Source: Rubrivivax sp.
Lineage (GTDB): Bacteria > Pseudomonadota > Gammaproteobacteria > Burkholderiales > Burkholderiaceae_C
NCBI GenBank assembly: GCA_026125665.1
Contig: JAHCKS010000003.1
Location: 86,331 to 150,330 of the forward strand
Reading direction: 5' to 3'
DNA: 64,000 nt
Part shown: piece after piece, positions 17,908 through 25,875 of the stretch
How positions within the stretch are numbered: position 1 is the stretch's first letter
Layout of the letters: the number at the start of each line of letters is the position of its first letter
Notes under the pieces: generated by a model
The model's database searches: none
Told to the model about the DNA's origin: nothing
What the model saw: the letters and a program-made list of their open reading frames with translations, nothing else
Translations under genes and position numbers: made by a program

Positions 17908-18519
17908 ATGTCGATCGGTGCAGCGCGGTGCCGCTGGTCGTCCGCAATTTCAGCGGCGCTGCTTGCGCTCGCCTTGATCTGTGCCCCAGGTGCGCGGGCG
18001 CTGTGCCTCTGGCCCGGCGCCGAAGAAGGCGCGCAGCAGACGCCTGGGGAGTGTCCCGCGTACGGATTCGGGCAGTGGTCGCGATCCAACCGCTCGGAAG
18101 CCTTCGCGGCGGGCGTGCTGTGGCCCTGGATCGATGCGCCTCCTCTGTGGCCCGGCCGGCTGACCTGGCAGATCGAGGCAACCGTGGGCGCCTGGCGCTC
18201 GCTCGCGTCGGCCCAAGCCGGCGAACCGCATTTCAGCCTTCAGCTCGGGCTGAAGCCGTCGGCTCGATGGGCGTTTGGGCCCGGGTGGTTTCTCGAGGCA
18301 GGTATCGGGCTGAACGTCGTGACGCCCCGCTATCGCGGTGGTGATCGACGGTTCAGCACTCGCTTGAACTTCGGAGACCACATCGCGTTGGGGGTGAGGT
18401 TCGGCGAAAGGGGGCGTCACGAGTTGCAGGTGCGCGTCGAACACTTCTCCAACGCCGGACTGCGAAGGCCGAATCCTGGCGAGGACTTTGGACAGGTTCG
18501 ATACGCATGGCGGTTTTGA
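17908..18519 (+). CDS. pagL: PagL-like lipid A 3-O-deacylase
   Basis: A 203-residue outer-membrane beta-barrel candidate with a cleavable signal (about residues 1-31, ending APGARA). The C-terminal motif EHFSNAGLRRPNPGED matches the PagL active-site region, with H179 and S181 as the likely catalytic His and Ser and E192/D193 as candidates for the acidic residue. The chain ends in Phe, as expected for BAM-assembled barrels. The family removes the 3-position acyl chain of lipid A. It stands 81 bp after the efflux operon, so it could be co-transcribed or separate. Confidence 0.72.
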   Translation: MSIGAARCRWSSAISAALLALALICAPGARALCLWPGAEEGAQQTPGECPAYGFGQWSRSNRSEAFAAGVLWPWIDAPPLWPGRLTWQIEATVGAWRSLASAQAGEPHFSLQLGLKPSARWAFGPGWFLEAGIGLNVVTPRYRGGDRRFSTRLNFGDHIALGVRFGERGRHELQVRVEHFSNAGLRRPNPGEDFGQVRYAWRF

Positions 18520-18650
18520 GCTCGGGCATGTGATGGTCTGGACGCAGTGCTGAGTGACTCTCCGCGCCACGATGGTTGCGCCCGCGGCCTCTCGAGGGAT
18601 CCTGGCGGTGTCTGCGCGGCCACCCCGGACCGAGCCGCGCATGCCGAACG

Positions 18651-18682
18651 GCTCAGTCGAACGAACGCTCAGTCGAACGAAC
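18651..18682. repeat. Perfect tandem duplication of a 16-bp unit
   Basis: GCTCAGTCGAACGAAC occurs twice without a gap (18651-18666 and 18667-18682), immediately upstream of a TATAGAAT -10-like element and overlapping the left arm of a TetR-type operator copy. Each unit contains two GAAC half-site-like words, so the duplication may add regulator contacts. Confidence 0.85.
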
Positions 18683-18700
18683 GATTGGTAGGTATAGAAT
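18674..18700 (+). promoter_or_regulatory. Operator copy 1 with -10-like element
   Basis: CGAACGAACGATTGGTAG (18674-18691) matches 14 of 18 positions of the palindrome CTAACAAACGTTTGTTAG found at four other intergenic sites in this window. It abuts TATAGAAT (18693-18700), a good -10 candidate 40 bp before the thiolase-like gene start. Repressor binding here would cover the -35 region. Confidence 0.5.
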
Positions 18701-18739
18701 GCTCCAGTTCGCCATCGATGGAGTGTGAGGTTCGACGAC

Positions 18740-19939
18740 ATGGCTTCAAGTCGGTCAAAGTTGGCGGCGCGCACGTTGCGCGGCCGGGCCGCGATCAGCG
18801 GGGCGGGGCGATCGGCGGTCGGCCGCGTCCAGGGCCGCAGTGTGATGGCGCTCGCAAGCGACGCCGCGAAGGCGGCGCTTGCGGATGCGGGCCTCGAGCG
18901 CGGAGCCATCGACGGCGTGCTCACCAGCGTCGCGTTCGCCGCGCCCTTCCATCGGTTCAGCGTGGCGTTCAGCGAGTACTTCGGCATCGTGCCGACGTTC
19001 TCGAACACGCTGCAGGTGTCCGGCGCGACGGCGGCGACGATGTTCAACATCGCTGCGGCGGCGGTCGCCGGCGGGCTGGCCGAAAACGTGCTCGTGCTGG
19101 GCGCCGACAGCCTGCTGACCGGGCTCTCGCCCGACCTCGCGCTGCGTTCGATGACCGAGAGCCGCGACCAGCAGTACGAGATGCCTTTCGGGATCCCGGT
19201 CGCCAACACCTTCGCGATGACCGCGCATCGGCACATGAAGGAGTTCGGCACCACCGCCGAGCAGTTCGCCCGTGTCGCGGTGATCCATCGGGAACACGCC
19301 TTGCGCACGCCCGGCGCGCAGATGACCGAGCCGATCACGGTCGACGACGTGTTGAATTCCGGTTGGGTCACGACCCCCTACCACAAGCTCGACTGCTCGT
19401 TGATCTCCGACGGTGCCGCGGCGTTCATCGTCAGCGCCGCCGATCGCGTCGGCGAGTTCAAGAGCAAGCCGGTGTTCATCCTCGGGGCGGGAGAGTGCTA
19501 CACGCACGAGCACATCTTCCTGATGCCTTCATTGACGACCACCGGTGCGGTGCAGTCCAGTGCCAAGGCCTACGCGATGGCCGGGTGCTCGCCGAAGGAC
19601 ATCGACGTCGCGGGCGTCTACGACTGCTTCACCGGTACGGTGATCATGATGCTCGAGGATCTGGGCTTTTGCCCCAAGGGCGAGGGGGGGCGCTTCGTCG
19701 ATGATCGGCAGATCACCTACGGCGGCAGCATTCCCTGCAACACCCATGGAGGGTTGCTGTCATACGCGCACCCGGGCATGCCGGGCTCGCTGCTCCACTT
19801 CCTCGAGGTCGTGCAGCAGTTGCGCGGGCAGTGCGGTGAGCGTCAGGTGGCGGGTGCCGAACTCGGCCTCGTCCACAGCCTGGGTGCGGGCTTCGCGACG
19901 CAGGCGACCACCATTCTCGGCACGGAGGCCACGCTGTGA
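18740..19939 (+). CDS. Thiolase-fold protein without nucleophilic Cys (putative retro-aldolase subunit, Ltp2-like)
   Basis: A 399-residue thiolase-like/SCP2-type protein. The segment that normally holds the acyl-accepting Cys reads LQVSGATAATMF, with Ala at that position by alignment with the Cys-containing relative at 36350. The His motif survives as SYAHPGMPG. The second catalytic Cys is missing (LGAGFATQATT). It overlaps a DUF35 gene by GTGA, the pairing seen in the Ltp2/ChsH2-DUF35 aldolases of steroid side-chain degradation. C-C cleavage by retro-aldol chemistry rather than thiolysis is inferred. ATG 18740 follows a GAGG-containing leader. Confidence 0.8.
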   Translation: MASSRSKLAARTLRGRAAISGAGRSAVGRVQGRSVMALASDAAKAALADAGLERGAIDGVLTSVAFAAPFHRFSVAFSEYFGIVPTFSNTLQVSGATAATMFNIAAAAVAGGLAENVLVLGADSLLTGLSPDLALRSMTESRDQQYEMPFGIPVANTFAMTAHRHMKEFGTTAEQFARVAVIHREHALRTPGAQMTEPITVDDVLNSGWVTTPYHKLDCSLISDGAAAFIVSAADRVGEFKSKPVFILGAGECYTHEHIFLMPSLTTTGAVQSSAKAYAMAGCSPKDIDVAGVYDCFTGTVIMMLEDLGFCPKGEGGRFVDDRQITYGGSIPCNTHGGLLSYAHPGMPGSLLHFLEVVQQLRGQCGERQVAGAELGLVHSLGAGFATQATTILGTEATL

Positions 19940-20367
19940 GACGGATCGATCCGCGCGAAGCGCACGTCAAGCCGCTGCCCACCCCCGACGCGGACTCCCA
20001 GGCCTACTGGGATGCCTTGAAGGAAGGGCGCCTGATGCTCCAGCACTGCCGCGCGTGCGGCCACAAGCAGGTCTATCCGCAAGCGATCTGCCGCCATTGC
20101 GGCGCTGAAGAACTGGTGCTCGAGCCAGCCAGCGGCCGCGGCACGGTGCACTCGTTCAGCGTCGTGCACCGCGCCCCGGGGCCCGCATTCAAGCAGGACA
20201 CGCCCTACGCGGTACTGCTCGTGGAACTGGAGGAAGGGCCGCGCATGATCAGCTCACTCATGGACGCGGACCCGATGTCCGTCGTCTTCGACATGCCGGT
20301 GGCACTCGTGTGTGATCCGATCGACGGCGGCACGGTTCTGCCCCGTTTCCGACCGGCGACGCGATGA
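19936..20367 (+). CDS. DUF35 zinc-ribbon/OB-fold protein, partner of the thiolase-like protein
   Basis: A 143-residue protein with an N-terminal helix, a rubredoxin-like zinc ribbon (CRACGHKQVYPQAICRHCG, four Cys) and an OB fold (GRGTVHSFSVVHRAPGPAF). DUF35 proteins bind acyl-CoA and form complexes with thiolase-fold enzymes. The GTG start at 19936 overlaps the thiolase-like stop, with GGAGG upstream. The coupling suggests obligate complex formation. Confidence 0.88.
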   Translation: MRRIDPREAHVKPLPTPDADSQAYWDALKEGRLMLQHCRACGHKQVYPQAICRHCGAEELVLEPASGRGTVHSFSVVHRAPGPAFKQDTPYAVLLVELEEGPRMISSLMDADPMSVVFDMPVALVCDPIDGGTVLPRFRPATR

Positions 20368-20663
20368 CGACGCTGTTGGCCCACGGCCGCCGCGCCGGAG
20401 AGGGCGGCCAGCCATCGGATTACGCCCTCGAGGTGCGGTTTCGACGGCCTGCAGCGTTCCCGCGCGACACCGTCTCGTTCCCTTGTGACCCGCACGGCCA
20501 CGTCGACCTCAATGCGCTGAACGATGCGACCCGCCGCGACTACTTGTTCGCCCGCGCCCTGGCCAGGTTGGGACAGGCGGAGTTCTGGTTCGCCCGTGAA
20601 CGATCGGAGGGATGTGTCCGCATCGGTTCTGCGTCCGAGGCCGCCGCGATGCCCCGACGGTGA
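20364..20663 (+). CDS. Hypothetical protein, 99 residues
   Basis: A short frame starting at an ATG that overlaps the DUF35 stop (ATGA). It contains DLNALNDATRRDYLFARALARLGQAEFW, which looks like a helical segment, and no motif I recognise. Translational coupling and codon pattern similar to the neighbours favour a real gene, but the arginine-rich end and small size leave doubt. It could be an accessory subunit of the thiolase/DUF35 pair or a non-coding extension. Confidence 0.4.
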   Translation: MTTLLAHGRRAGEGGQPSDYALEVRFRRPAAFPRDTVSFPCDPHGHVDLNALNDATRRDYLFARALARLGQAEFWFARERSEGCVRIGSASEAAAMPRR

Positions 20664-20713
20664 CCGCGCTCACGTCGGCGGCGCGCGAGCGCAGGCCGGC
20701 CCTGGAAAGAAGC

Positions 20714-20766
20714 GCGGCGGGAGTTGGCTCCCGCCGCGAGAAGGGGTTCTCCGGCCGAACGGCCGG
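20714..20766. terminator. Two hairpins between convergent genes
   Basis: A perfect 10-bp stem GCGGCGGGAG/CTCCCGCCGC with loop TTGG (20714-20737) and a 7-bp stem CCGGCCG/CGGCCGG (20751-20766) lie between the 3' ends of the thiolase-operon and the porin gene. On the minus strand the first stem is followed by GCTTCTTTCC, a weak U-rich tract. This is a plausible terminator, most likely for the porin. Confidence 0.6.
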
Positions 20767-20784
20767 CAACCCAGGAGATCGATG

Positions 20785-21879
20785 TCAGAACAAATGCCGC
20801 ATGCCGACCGCGAGCCCGTTGGCCTTGTCGTTCGCCACGATCACGTTGCCGCTGCCGGCGAAGTTTCCGTTGCCCCACAGGGGCGCGAGTCCGAGGTCCT
20901 TGTTGTCGACGCTGCCGAACAGAGCGTAGAGAAACGTCCTCTTTGAGAGGGCGTAGTCGGCGTTCAGCACGAGCAGCTTGCTGGAGGTCGATGTGCCGAC
21001 CTTCTCTTTCACGGTCCAGTACTGAACCGCCAGGGTCAGCAACGGTGTCGCCTTGAAGCTGCCGCCGACCGTCCACAACGTCGAGTCGACGAACCCGACG
21101 ACGCCTTCACCGTTGTCGACCTTGTCGGCGCCGGCATGGAGCTTGAAGCTGCCGAAGTCGTACGAACCTGATGCCATGGTCCAGGTGACCGCGCGGCCGG
21201 CGAGATTCTTGTCCTTCTGCATGCTCACGGAAACGGCTGCGGGCCCCTGGATGAACCGAAGGTTGCCGCCGACGTTCCGGCCCGTGACACCTTCGCCGAG
21301 CGCCCCGTGGACGGAGAAGTCGATGGGCCCGAACCGGGGGCTGTCGTAGCGGATCTGGTTGTTGTTCCAGAAGTCGTTGCTGATGCCTTGTGACAACAGG
21401 GTCAGGCCCATGCCGGTGTTGATGCCCGAGGGTGTGGCGCTGAGCGTGGCCGCCTGCTTGATGACGGCCGCGGTGTAGTTGCGGCCGAGCGTCACTTCGC
21501 CGAACCCTCCCTTGAGCCCGACGAAGGAGTTGCGGCGCCAGAAAGCTGCCGTTGTCGCGGCGGCGCATCCGGCTGCCGCGTTGCAGGCTCCAGAGCTGGC
21601 ACCGCCGGCAACCGCCCCGCTCTTGGGGTCGATTGGCGACTCGAGAATGAAGAACGCTGCCAGGCCGCCGCCAAGATCCTCGGTGCCGCGCAGGCCGAAG
21701 CGAGACGAACTGCCGGTGTCGGTGTTCAGCTTGAACAGGCGATCGTCGGCGGTGGCGGTTCGGCTGAACCTCGCCGGAGCCACGTCGAGCAGACCATAGA
21801 GGGTGACGGACGTCTGGGCCGGTGCTGCGGCGCCTGCCATCGTGGCCAGCGCGCCGATGATGATGTTGCGTAGGGACAT
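20785..21879 (-). CDS. General porin, Gram-negative (Burkholderiales type)
   Basis: A 364-residue trimeric-porin relative with signal MSLRNIIIGALATMAGAAAPAQ and mature start SVTLYGLLDV. It contains the NSFVGLKGGFGEVTLGRNYT segment typical of betaproteobacterial porins and ends in HLF with terminal Phe. The start at 21879 is preceded by GGAGG with 5-nt spacing; an ATG 12 bp earlier is less well placed. It probably gives outer-membrane entry for small acids used by the neighbouring pathways (inference). Confidence 0.93.
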   Translation of the reverse strand: MSLRNIIIGALATMAGAAAPAQTSVTLYGLLDVAPARFSRTATADDRLFKLNTDTGSSSRFGLRGTEDLGGGLAAFFILESPIDPKSGAVAGGASSGACNAAAGCAAATTAAFWRRNSFVGLKGGFGEVTLGRNYTAAVIKQAATLSATPSGINTGMGLTLLSQGISNDFWNNNQIRYDSPRFGPIDFSVHGALGEGVTGRNVGGNLRFIQGPAAVSVSMQKDKNLAGRAVTWTMASGSYDFGSFKLHAGADKVDNGEGVVGFVDSTLWTVGGSFKATPLLTLAVQYWTVKEKVGTSTSSKLLVLNADYALSKRTFLYALFGSVDNKDLGLAPLWGNGNFAGSGNVIVANDKANGLAVGMRHLF

Positions 21880-21960
21880 TGCTGCCTCCATCGTTCGGTT
21901 GTTGAGGATGTGAACAACACGCTGGCGAGCGCCGGACCGGCAAACGGACCGGCAGCAGGT

Positions 21961-21978
21961 GCGCCGAACGGATGTTAG
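21961..21978. promoter_or_regulatory. Operator copy 2 (degenerate)
   Basis: The right arm GGATGTTAG matches 7 of 9 positions of the arm GTTTGTTAG shared with the other copies; the left arm GCGCCGAAC is weaker. It lies about 80 bp upstream of the porin start and 240 bp upstream of the IclR start. It is the least certain of the five copies. Confidence 0.35.
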
Positions 21979-22118
21979 TTAGAGGGGGGGCGACGCGGAT
22001 CGGGCGTTTTCCCGAGGGGGGCGCCTCTGCCGCGGACTCGATCGGGCGTCGGCGCGCAACCCAGTCACCCGGCGGCGGGGCGGGGCATCGGCAATGCTTA
22101 GCAGAGGCATCGCGACTC

Positions 22119-22149
22119 TCTCTATGCAGAAGACCCATCTTCATAGAGA
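22119..22149. promoter_or_regulatory. Dyad upstream of IclR-family gene
   Basis: TCTCTATG (22119-22126) and CATAGAGA (22142-22149) form a perfect 8-bp inverted repeat; inside it GAAGA/TCTTC (22129-22133 and 22138-22142) can also pair. The element is the only AT-rich symmetric site close to the IclR start, 72 bp upstream of it. It could be the IclR autoregulatory operator or an RNA hairpin in the leader. Confidence 0.5.
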
Positions 22150-22220
22150 ATGGCCGGAAACGGCGCGAAGCCTTCGACTTCGAGCCAGCACTTCAGGTCT
22201 TTGTTGGAGGCCCTGATCCT

Positions 22221-23045
22221 ATGCAGTCGGACGTCGATGACTTGCCGGTCACGGCAGGAAAGGTCGTTGGTGCGCTTGCCAGCGGACTGGCTGTCGTGCG
22301 CTACCTTTCGATCGCCGGAGCGCCGGTCGGCGTCAGCCGCATCGCACGTCATTTGGACTTGAACTCGAGCACCTGCTTCAATCTGCTCAAGACGCTGGTG
22401 CATGAGCGACTGGTCGAGTTCGACGAGTCGACCAAGACCTACCGCATCGGGCTCGGGCTGGTCGAACTCGCCAAGGGTGCGCTCGAGAGTGCCTCGTACG
22501 CGCGCCTGGTGCATCCGCATCTGGAAGCGGTGGCGGTCGGCCACAAGGTCACGGCAACCCTCTGGCAGCGCGCTTCCGACGATCGCGTGGTGCTCGTCGA
22601 TCGTGCCGATAACGACGCGACGATGCGTGTGCACATGAACATCGGGCAGCGCCTTCCGATGTTCGTTTCCGCTCTCGGCCGCACGATCGCGGCGCACGCG
22701 GGCCTGCCGCGCACGGAGTTGCGCCGCCGCTTCGACGCACTGCGCTGGGACGATCCTCCCGACTTCGAGGCCTATCTGCGCAGCGTCGATGAAGCCGGGC
22801 GAAGGGGCTATGGCGTCGATGGCGGTTGTTATGTCAGGGGCGTGACGAGCGTCTCCTCGGCCGTGCTCGACTCGTCCGGCCGGCCGGTGATGGCGATCAG
22901 CGGGACCGGTTTCACCGCACAGCTCCCGCGCGCCAAGGTCAAGCTGCTCGGCGAGAGCCTTCGCGAGCGCGCGCAGCTCGTGTCGCGCGCTCTGTCGGGC
23001 GGCGGCGTGACGGACCACCCGCGGCATCCGGACTTCAAGACATGA
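22221..23045 (+). CDS. IclR-family transcriptional regulator
   Basis: A 274-residue regulator. The N-terminal winged HTH covers GLAVVRYLSIAGAPVGVSRIARHLDLNSSTCFNLLKTL, and the C-terminal effector domain follows from about residue 90. ATG 22221 has GGAGG ten bases upstream and gives the normal family length. Its stop overlaps the ATG of the crotonase gene, so the regulator is the first gene of a long catabolic operon (to 31532) and probably controls it with the pathway substrate as ligand. Confidence 0.92.
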   Translation: MQSDVDDLPVTAGKVVGALASGLAVVRYLSIAGAPVGVSRIARHLDLNSSTCFNLLKTLVHERLVEFDESTKTYRIGLGLVELAKGALESASYARLVHPHLEAVAVGHKVTATLWQRASDDRVVLVDRADNDATMRVHMNIGQRLPMFVSALGRTIAAHAGLPRTELRRRFDALRWDDPPDFEAYLRSVDEAGRRGYGVDGGCYVRGVTSVSSAVLDSSGRPVMAISGTGFTAQLPRAKVKLLGESLRERAQLVSRALSGGGVTDHPRHPDFKT

Positions 23046-23860
23046 CGACCAGCGCAACCTCCGTCCTGCGCGAGCGCCACGGCGCCACGCTCGTGATCCG
23101 CCTGAACAAGCCCGAACTGCGCAATGCGTTCGACCTGGAGATGCGCCAGGGCATCGCCGAGGCGGTCTACGAGGCGCGCGACAGCGCCGATGTGCGCGCC
23201 GTCGTCATCACCGGGTCGGGCAAGGCCTTCTGCGCCGGCGGCGACCTGAAGTCGCTGTCGTCGGAGCAGCGCCCGGTGTTCGCCGACCGCGACCGCATCC
23301 GCCGGCTGCACGTCTGGTTCCGCGAGCTGACCAACCTCGAGAAGCCCGTCATCGCCGCGGTGCACGGCCCCGCCTACGGCGCGGGCTTCGTCCTCGCGCT
23401 GGCGAGCGACTTCGTGCTCGCCGCGCCGAGCGCGCGCTTCTGCGCGGTGTTCACCTGCGTCGGCCTGGTGCCGGACCTCGGCGCGTACTTCCTGCTGCCG
23501 CGCATCATCGGCCTGCAGCGGGCGAAAGAGCTCGTGTTCTCGGCGCGCGAGGTGGACGCCAGCGAGGCGCAGTCGCTCGGCATCGTCTACGAGGTCGTTC
23601 CCGAAGAGAGCCTGCTCGACGAGGCGCTCGCGATGGCGGCGCGCTTCCACAGCGCCGCCACGCAGGCGATCGGCATCTCGAAGAACATCCTCAATCGCTC
23701 GTTCAACCTCGACCAGGACACGCTGGCCGAGCTGGAAGCCGCCGCGCAGGCGATGGTGATGAAGACCGAGTATCACCACGACGCGGTGTCGCGGTTCCTG
23801 AACAAGCGGCCGCGCGCCTTCGAGTGGCCGGCCAAGCGCAGCCCGGGCGCGGACCGGTGA
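23042..23860 (+). CDS. Enoyl-CoA hydratase/isomerase family protein, isomerase-like active site
   Basis: A 272-residue crotonase. The oxyanion segments GKAFCAGGDL and GPAYGAGF are intact. The two Glu residues used by hydratases are absent: YGAGFVLALASD has Val at the first, and FCAVFTCVGLVPDLG has Phe at the second. An Asp in VPDLG sits where PaaG/ECI-type isomerases have their acid. I therefore favour isomerase or another crotonase reaction over simple hydration. Overlaps IclR by ATGA and E1alpha by GTGA. Confidence 0.85.
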   Translation: MTTSATSVLRERHGATLVIRLNKPELRNAFDLEMRQGIAEAVYEARDSADVRAVVITGSGKAFCAGGDLKSLSSEQRPVFADRDRIRRLHVWFRELTNLEKPVIAAVHGPAYGAGFVLALASDFVLAAPSARFCAVFTCVGLVPDLGAYFLLPRIIGLQRAKELVFSAREVDASEAQSLGIVYEVVPEESLLDEALAMAARFHSAATQAIGISKNILNRSFNLDQDTLAELEAAAQAMVMKTEYHHDAVSRFLNKRPRAFEWPAKRSPGADR

Positions 23861-24858
23861 GCGCGCCGATCGCGCCGATCGCGCCGGCCGAGCGCGACCG
23901 GCTCCTCGCGCTGTACCGGACCATGCTGCTGGTGCGCCACGCCGAGACGGCGCTCGCGCGCCTCTTCGCCGACGGCGAGGTTCCCGGCTTCATCCACCTC
24001 AGCATCGGCCAGGAGGCGATCGCCGCGGGTGTCGCTTCGGCGCTCGGGCCGGCCGACACGCTGGCCACCACGCACCGCGGCCACGGCCATGTGCTCGCGC
24101 GCGGCCTCGCGCTCGCCCCCTTCTTCAAGGAGGTGATGGGCCGCGCCGGGGGCATCTGCGGTGGGCGCGGCGGTTCGATGCACGTGGCAGACACGAGCCT
24201 GGGCATCCTGGGCGCCAACGGCATCGTCGGCGCAGGCATCCCGATCGCGCTCGGCAGCGCGATGGCGCAGTCGGTGCTCGGCACCGATGGCCTGGCGGTC
24301 GTGTTCTTCGGCGACGGCGCCATGGCCGAAGGCGTGCTGCACGAGACGCTGAACATGGCCGCGCTGTGGAAGTCGCCCTTGCTGCTGGTGTGCGAGAACA
24401 ACGGCTGGAGCGAGTTCTCGCCCACCGCGCGCCAGTTCGCCGCGCGGCTCGAAGGTCTCGCGGCGGCGTTCGGCATCGCCCACGAGCGCGTCGACGGCAA
24501 CGATGCGCTCGAGGTGGCCGACGCCGCGGCGCGCGCCGTCGCGGCCATTCGCGGCGATGGCGGACCGCGCGTGCTCGAGTGCATGACGCACCGCGTGCGC
24601 GGCCACTTCGAGGGCGACCCGCAGAAGTACCGCAGCGCCGACGAACTCGACCCCGGCGCGAAGGGCGATCCGCTCGACCGTGCGCGCGCCGCGCTCGCGG
24701 CCGCGGGCATGCCGCCCACCACGCTGGACGCGGCCGCGCAGGCGGTGGCGGCGCAAATCGAGGCTGCCATCGCGGCCGCGCGCGCCGACGCGGCGCCGGC
24801 TTGGGAGCCGGCGCTGGCGGATGTCTATGCCGCGGTCCACACCGCGGAGGCGCGATGA
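23857..24858 (+). CDS. 2-oxoacid/acetoin-type dehydrogenase E1 alpha subunit (TPP-dependent)
   Basis: A 333-residue protein with the thiamine diphosphate motif GDGAMAEGVLHETLNMAALW through CENNG, and GRGGSMHVADTSLGILGANGIVGAGIPIALG typical of acetoin/pyruvate/branched-chain E1 alpha subunits. The GTG start overlaps the preceding stop (GTGA). It forms an alpha2beta2 decarboxylase with the next gene. The acyl donor (2-oxoacid or acyloin/diketone) cannot be told from sequence. Confidence 0.92.
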   Translation: MSAPIAPIAPAERDRLLALYRTMLLVRHAETALARLFADGEVPGFIHLSIGQEAIAAGVASALGPADTLATTHRGHGHVLARGLALAPFFKEVMGRAGGICGGRGGSMHVADTSLGILGANGIVGAGIPIALGSAMAQSVLGTDGLAVVFFGDGAMAEGVLHETLNMAALWKSPLLLVCENNGWSEFSPTARQFAARLEGLAAAFGIAHERVDGNDALEVADAAARAVAAIRGDGGPRVLECMTHRVRGHFEGDPQKYRSADELDPGAKGDPLDRARAALAAAGMPPTTLDAAAQAVAAQIEAAIAAARADAAPAWEPALADVYAAVHTAEAR

Positions 24859-25856
24859 ACGCCGTTGCCCAGGCCACCCCGCCGGCCGTCGAGATGAAGA
24901 CCATGGCCGCCGTGGCGATGGCGCTGCGCGACGCGATGGCCGACGACCCGCGCGTCGTCGTGATGGGCGAGGACATCGGCGCACCCGGCGGTTCGTTCAG
25001 GGCCACGCGCGGGCTGCTCGACGAATTCGGCCCGCGGCGCGTGATCGACACGCCGATCTCCGAGGCTTCGATCGTCTCTGCCGCGGTCGGCGCCGCGCTG
25101 TCGGGGCTGCGCCCGGTGGTCGAGATCATGTTCATGGACTTCGTCACCCTGGCGATGGACGCGCTTGTGAACCAGGCGGCCAAGGCGCGCTTCATGTTCG
25201 GCGGCCAATGCAGCGTGCCGATGGTGCTGCGCACGCCGCACGGCGGCGGCCTCAACGCCGGGCCGCAGCACTCGCAGTGCCTCGAAGTCTGGCTCGCCCA
25301 CGTGCCGGGGCTGAAGGTCGTCTGCGCGGCGACGCCGGGCGATGCCTACGCGCTGCTGCGCGCGGCGATCCGCGACCCCGACCCGGTGGTGTTCGTCGAG
25401 CACAAGGGCCTGTACGGCGCCAAGGGCCTCGTCGATCGCACGGCCGTCGACGCGATCGGCAAGGCGCGCATCGTGCGTGCCGGCCGCGACGCCACCGTCG
25501 TGACCTACGGGGCCACCGTCGCCGCGTCGCTCGAAGCTGCGCGCCAGCTTGCCGGCGAGGGTGTCGAGGTCGAGGTGATCGACCTGCGCAGCCTGCAGCC
25601 GTGGGACCGCGCCACCGTGCTGGGCTCGCTCGCGCGCACCCATCGCGCGGTGGTCGTGCACGAGGCGGTGCAGGCCTTCGGCGTCGGCGCCGAGATCGCT
25701 GCGACGCTGGCCGACGAGGGTTTCGACGATCTCGACGCGCCGGTGGTGCGCGTCGGCGCGCCCTTCATGCCGGTGCCATTCGCCAAGTCCCTGGAGCAGG
25801 GCTACAACGTCGGCGCGGCCGGCATCGTCGCCGCGCTGCGGCGCACCCTCGAATGA
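24855..25856 (+). CDS. 2-oxoacid/acetoin-type dehydrogenase E1 beta subunit
   Basis: A 333-residue transketolase-fold beta subunit. Landmarks are VVVMGEDIGAPGGSFRATRGL, DTPISEASIVSAAVGAALSGLRPVVEIMFMDF and the C-terminal VEVIDLRSLQPWDRATVLGSLARTHRAVVVHEA. It starts at an ATG overlapping the E1 alpha stop. Together with E1 alpha and the E2 gene at 26660 it makes a dehydrogenase complex lacking a local E3. Confidence 0.93.
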   Translation: MNAVAQATPPAVEMKTMAAVAMALRDAMADDPRVVVMGEDIGAPGGSFRATRGLLDEFGPRRVIDTPISEASIVSAAVGAALSGLRPVVEIMFMDFVTLAMDALVNQAAKARFMFGGQCSVPMVLRTPHGGGLNAGPQHSQCLEVWLAHVPGLKVVCAATPGDAYALLRAAIRDPDPVVFVEHKGLYGAKGLVDRTAVDAIGKARIVRAGRDATVVTYGATVAASLEAARQLAGEGVEVEVIDLRSLQPWDRATVLGSLARTHRAVVVHEAVQAFGVGAEIAATLADEGFDDLDAPVVRVGAPFMPVPFAKSLEQGYNVGAAGIVAALRRTLE

Positions 25857-25875
25857 ACCCGCGGAAGCGAACGCC

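Larger units (their letters stand above)
21880..22220. other. 341-bp intergenic region, porin / IclR regulator
   Basis: The divergent region holds the porin leader, one operator copy (21961-21978), a GC-rich stretch without recognisable genes, a hairpin-forming dyad (22119-22149), and GGAGG ten bases before the IclR start. I see no small coding frame that I can support in it. An in-frame extension of the IclR gene runs upstream through this region but has no homology that I recognise. Confidence 0.6.

Noticed and set aside
21972-22220. Longer IclR protein beginning upstream of 22221
   Set aside because: The added residues show no family resemblance and would cross the AT-rich dyad; GGAGG supports the start at 22221.
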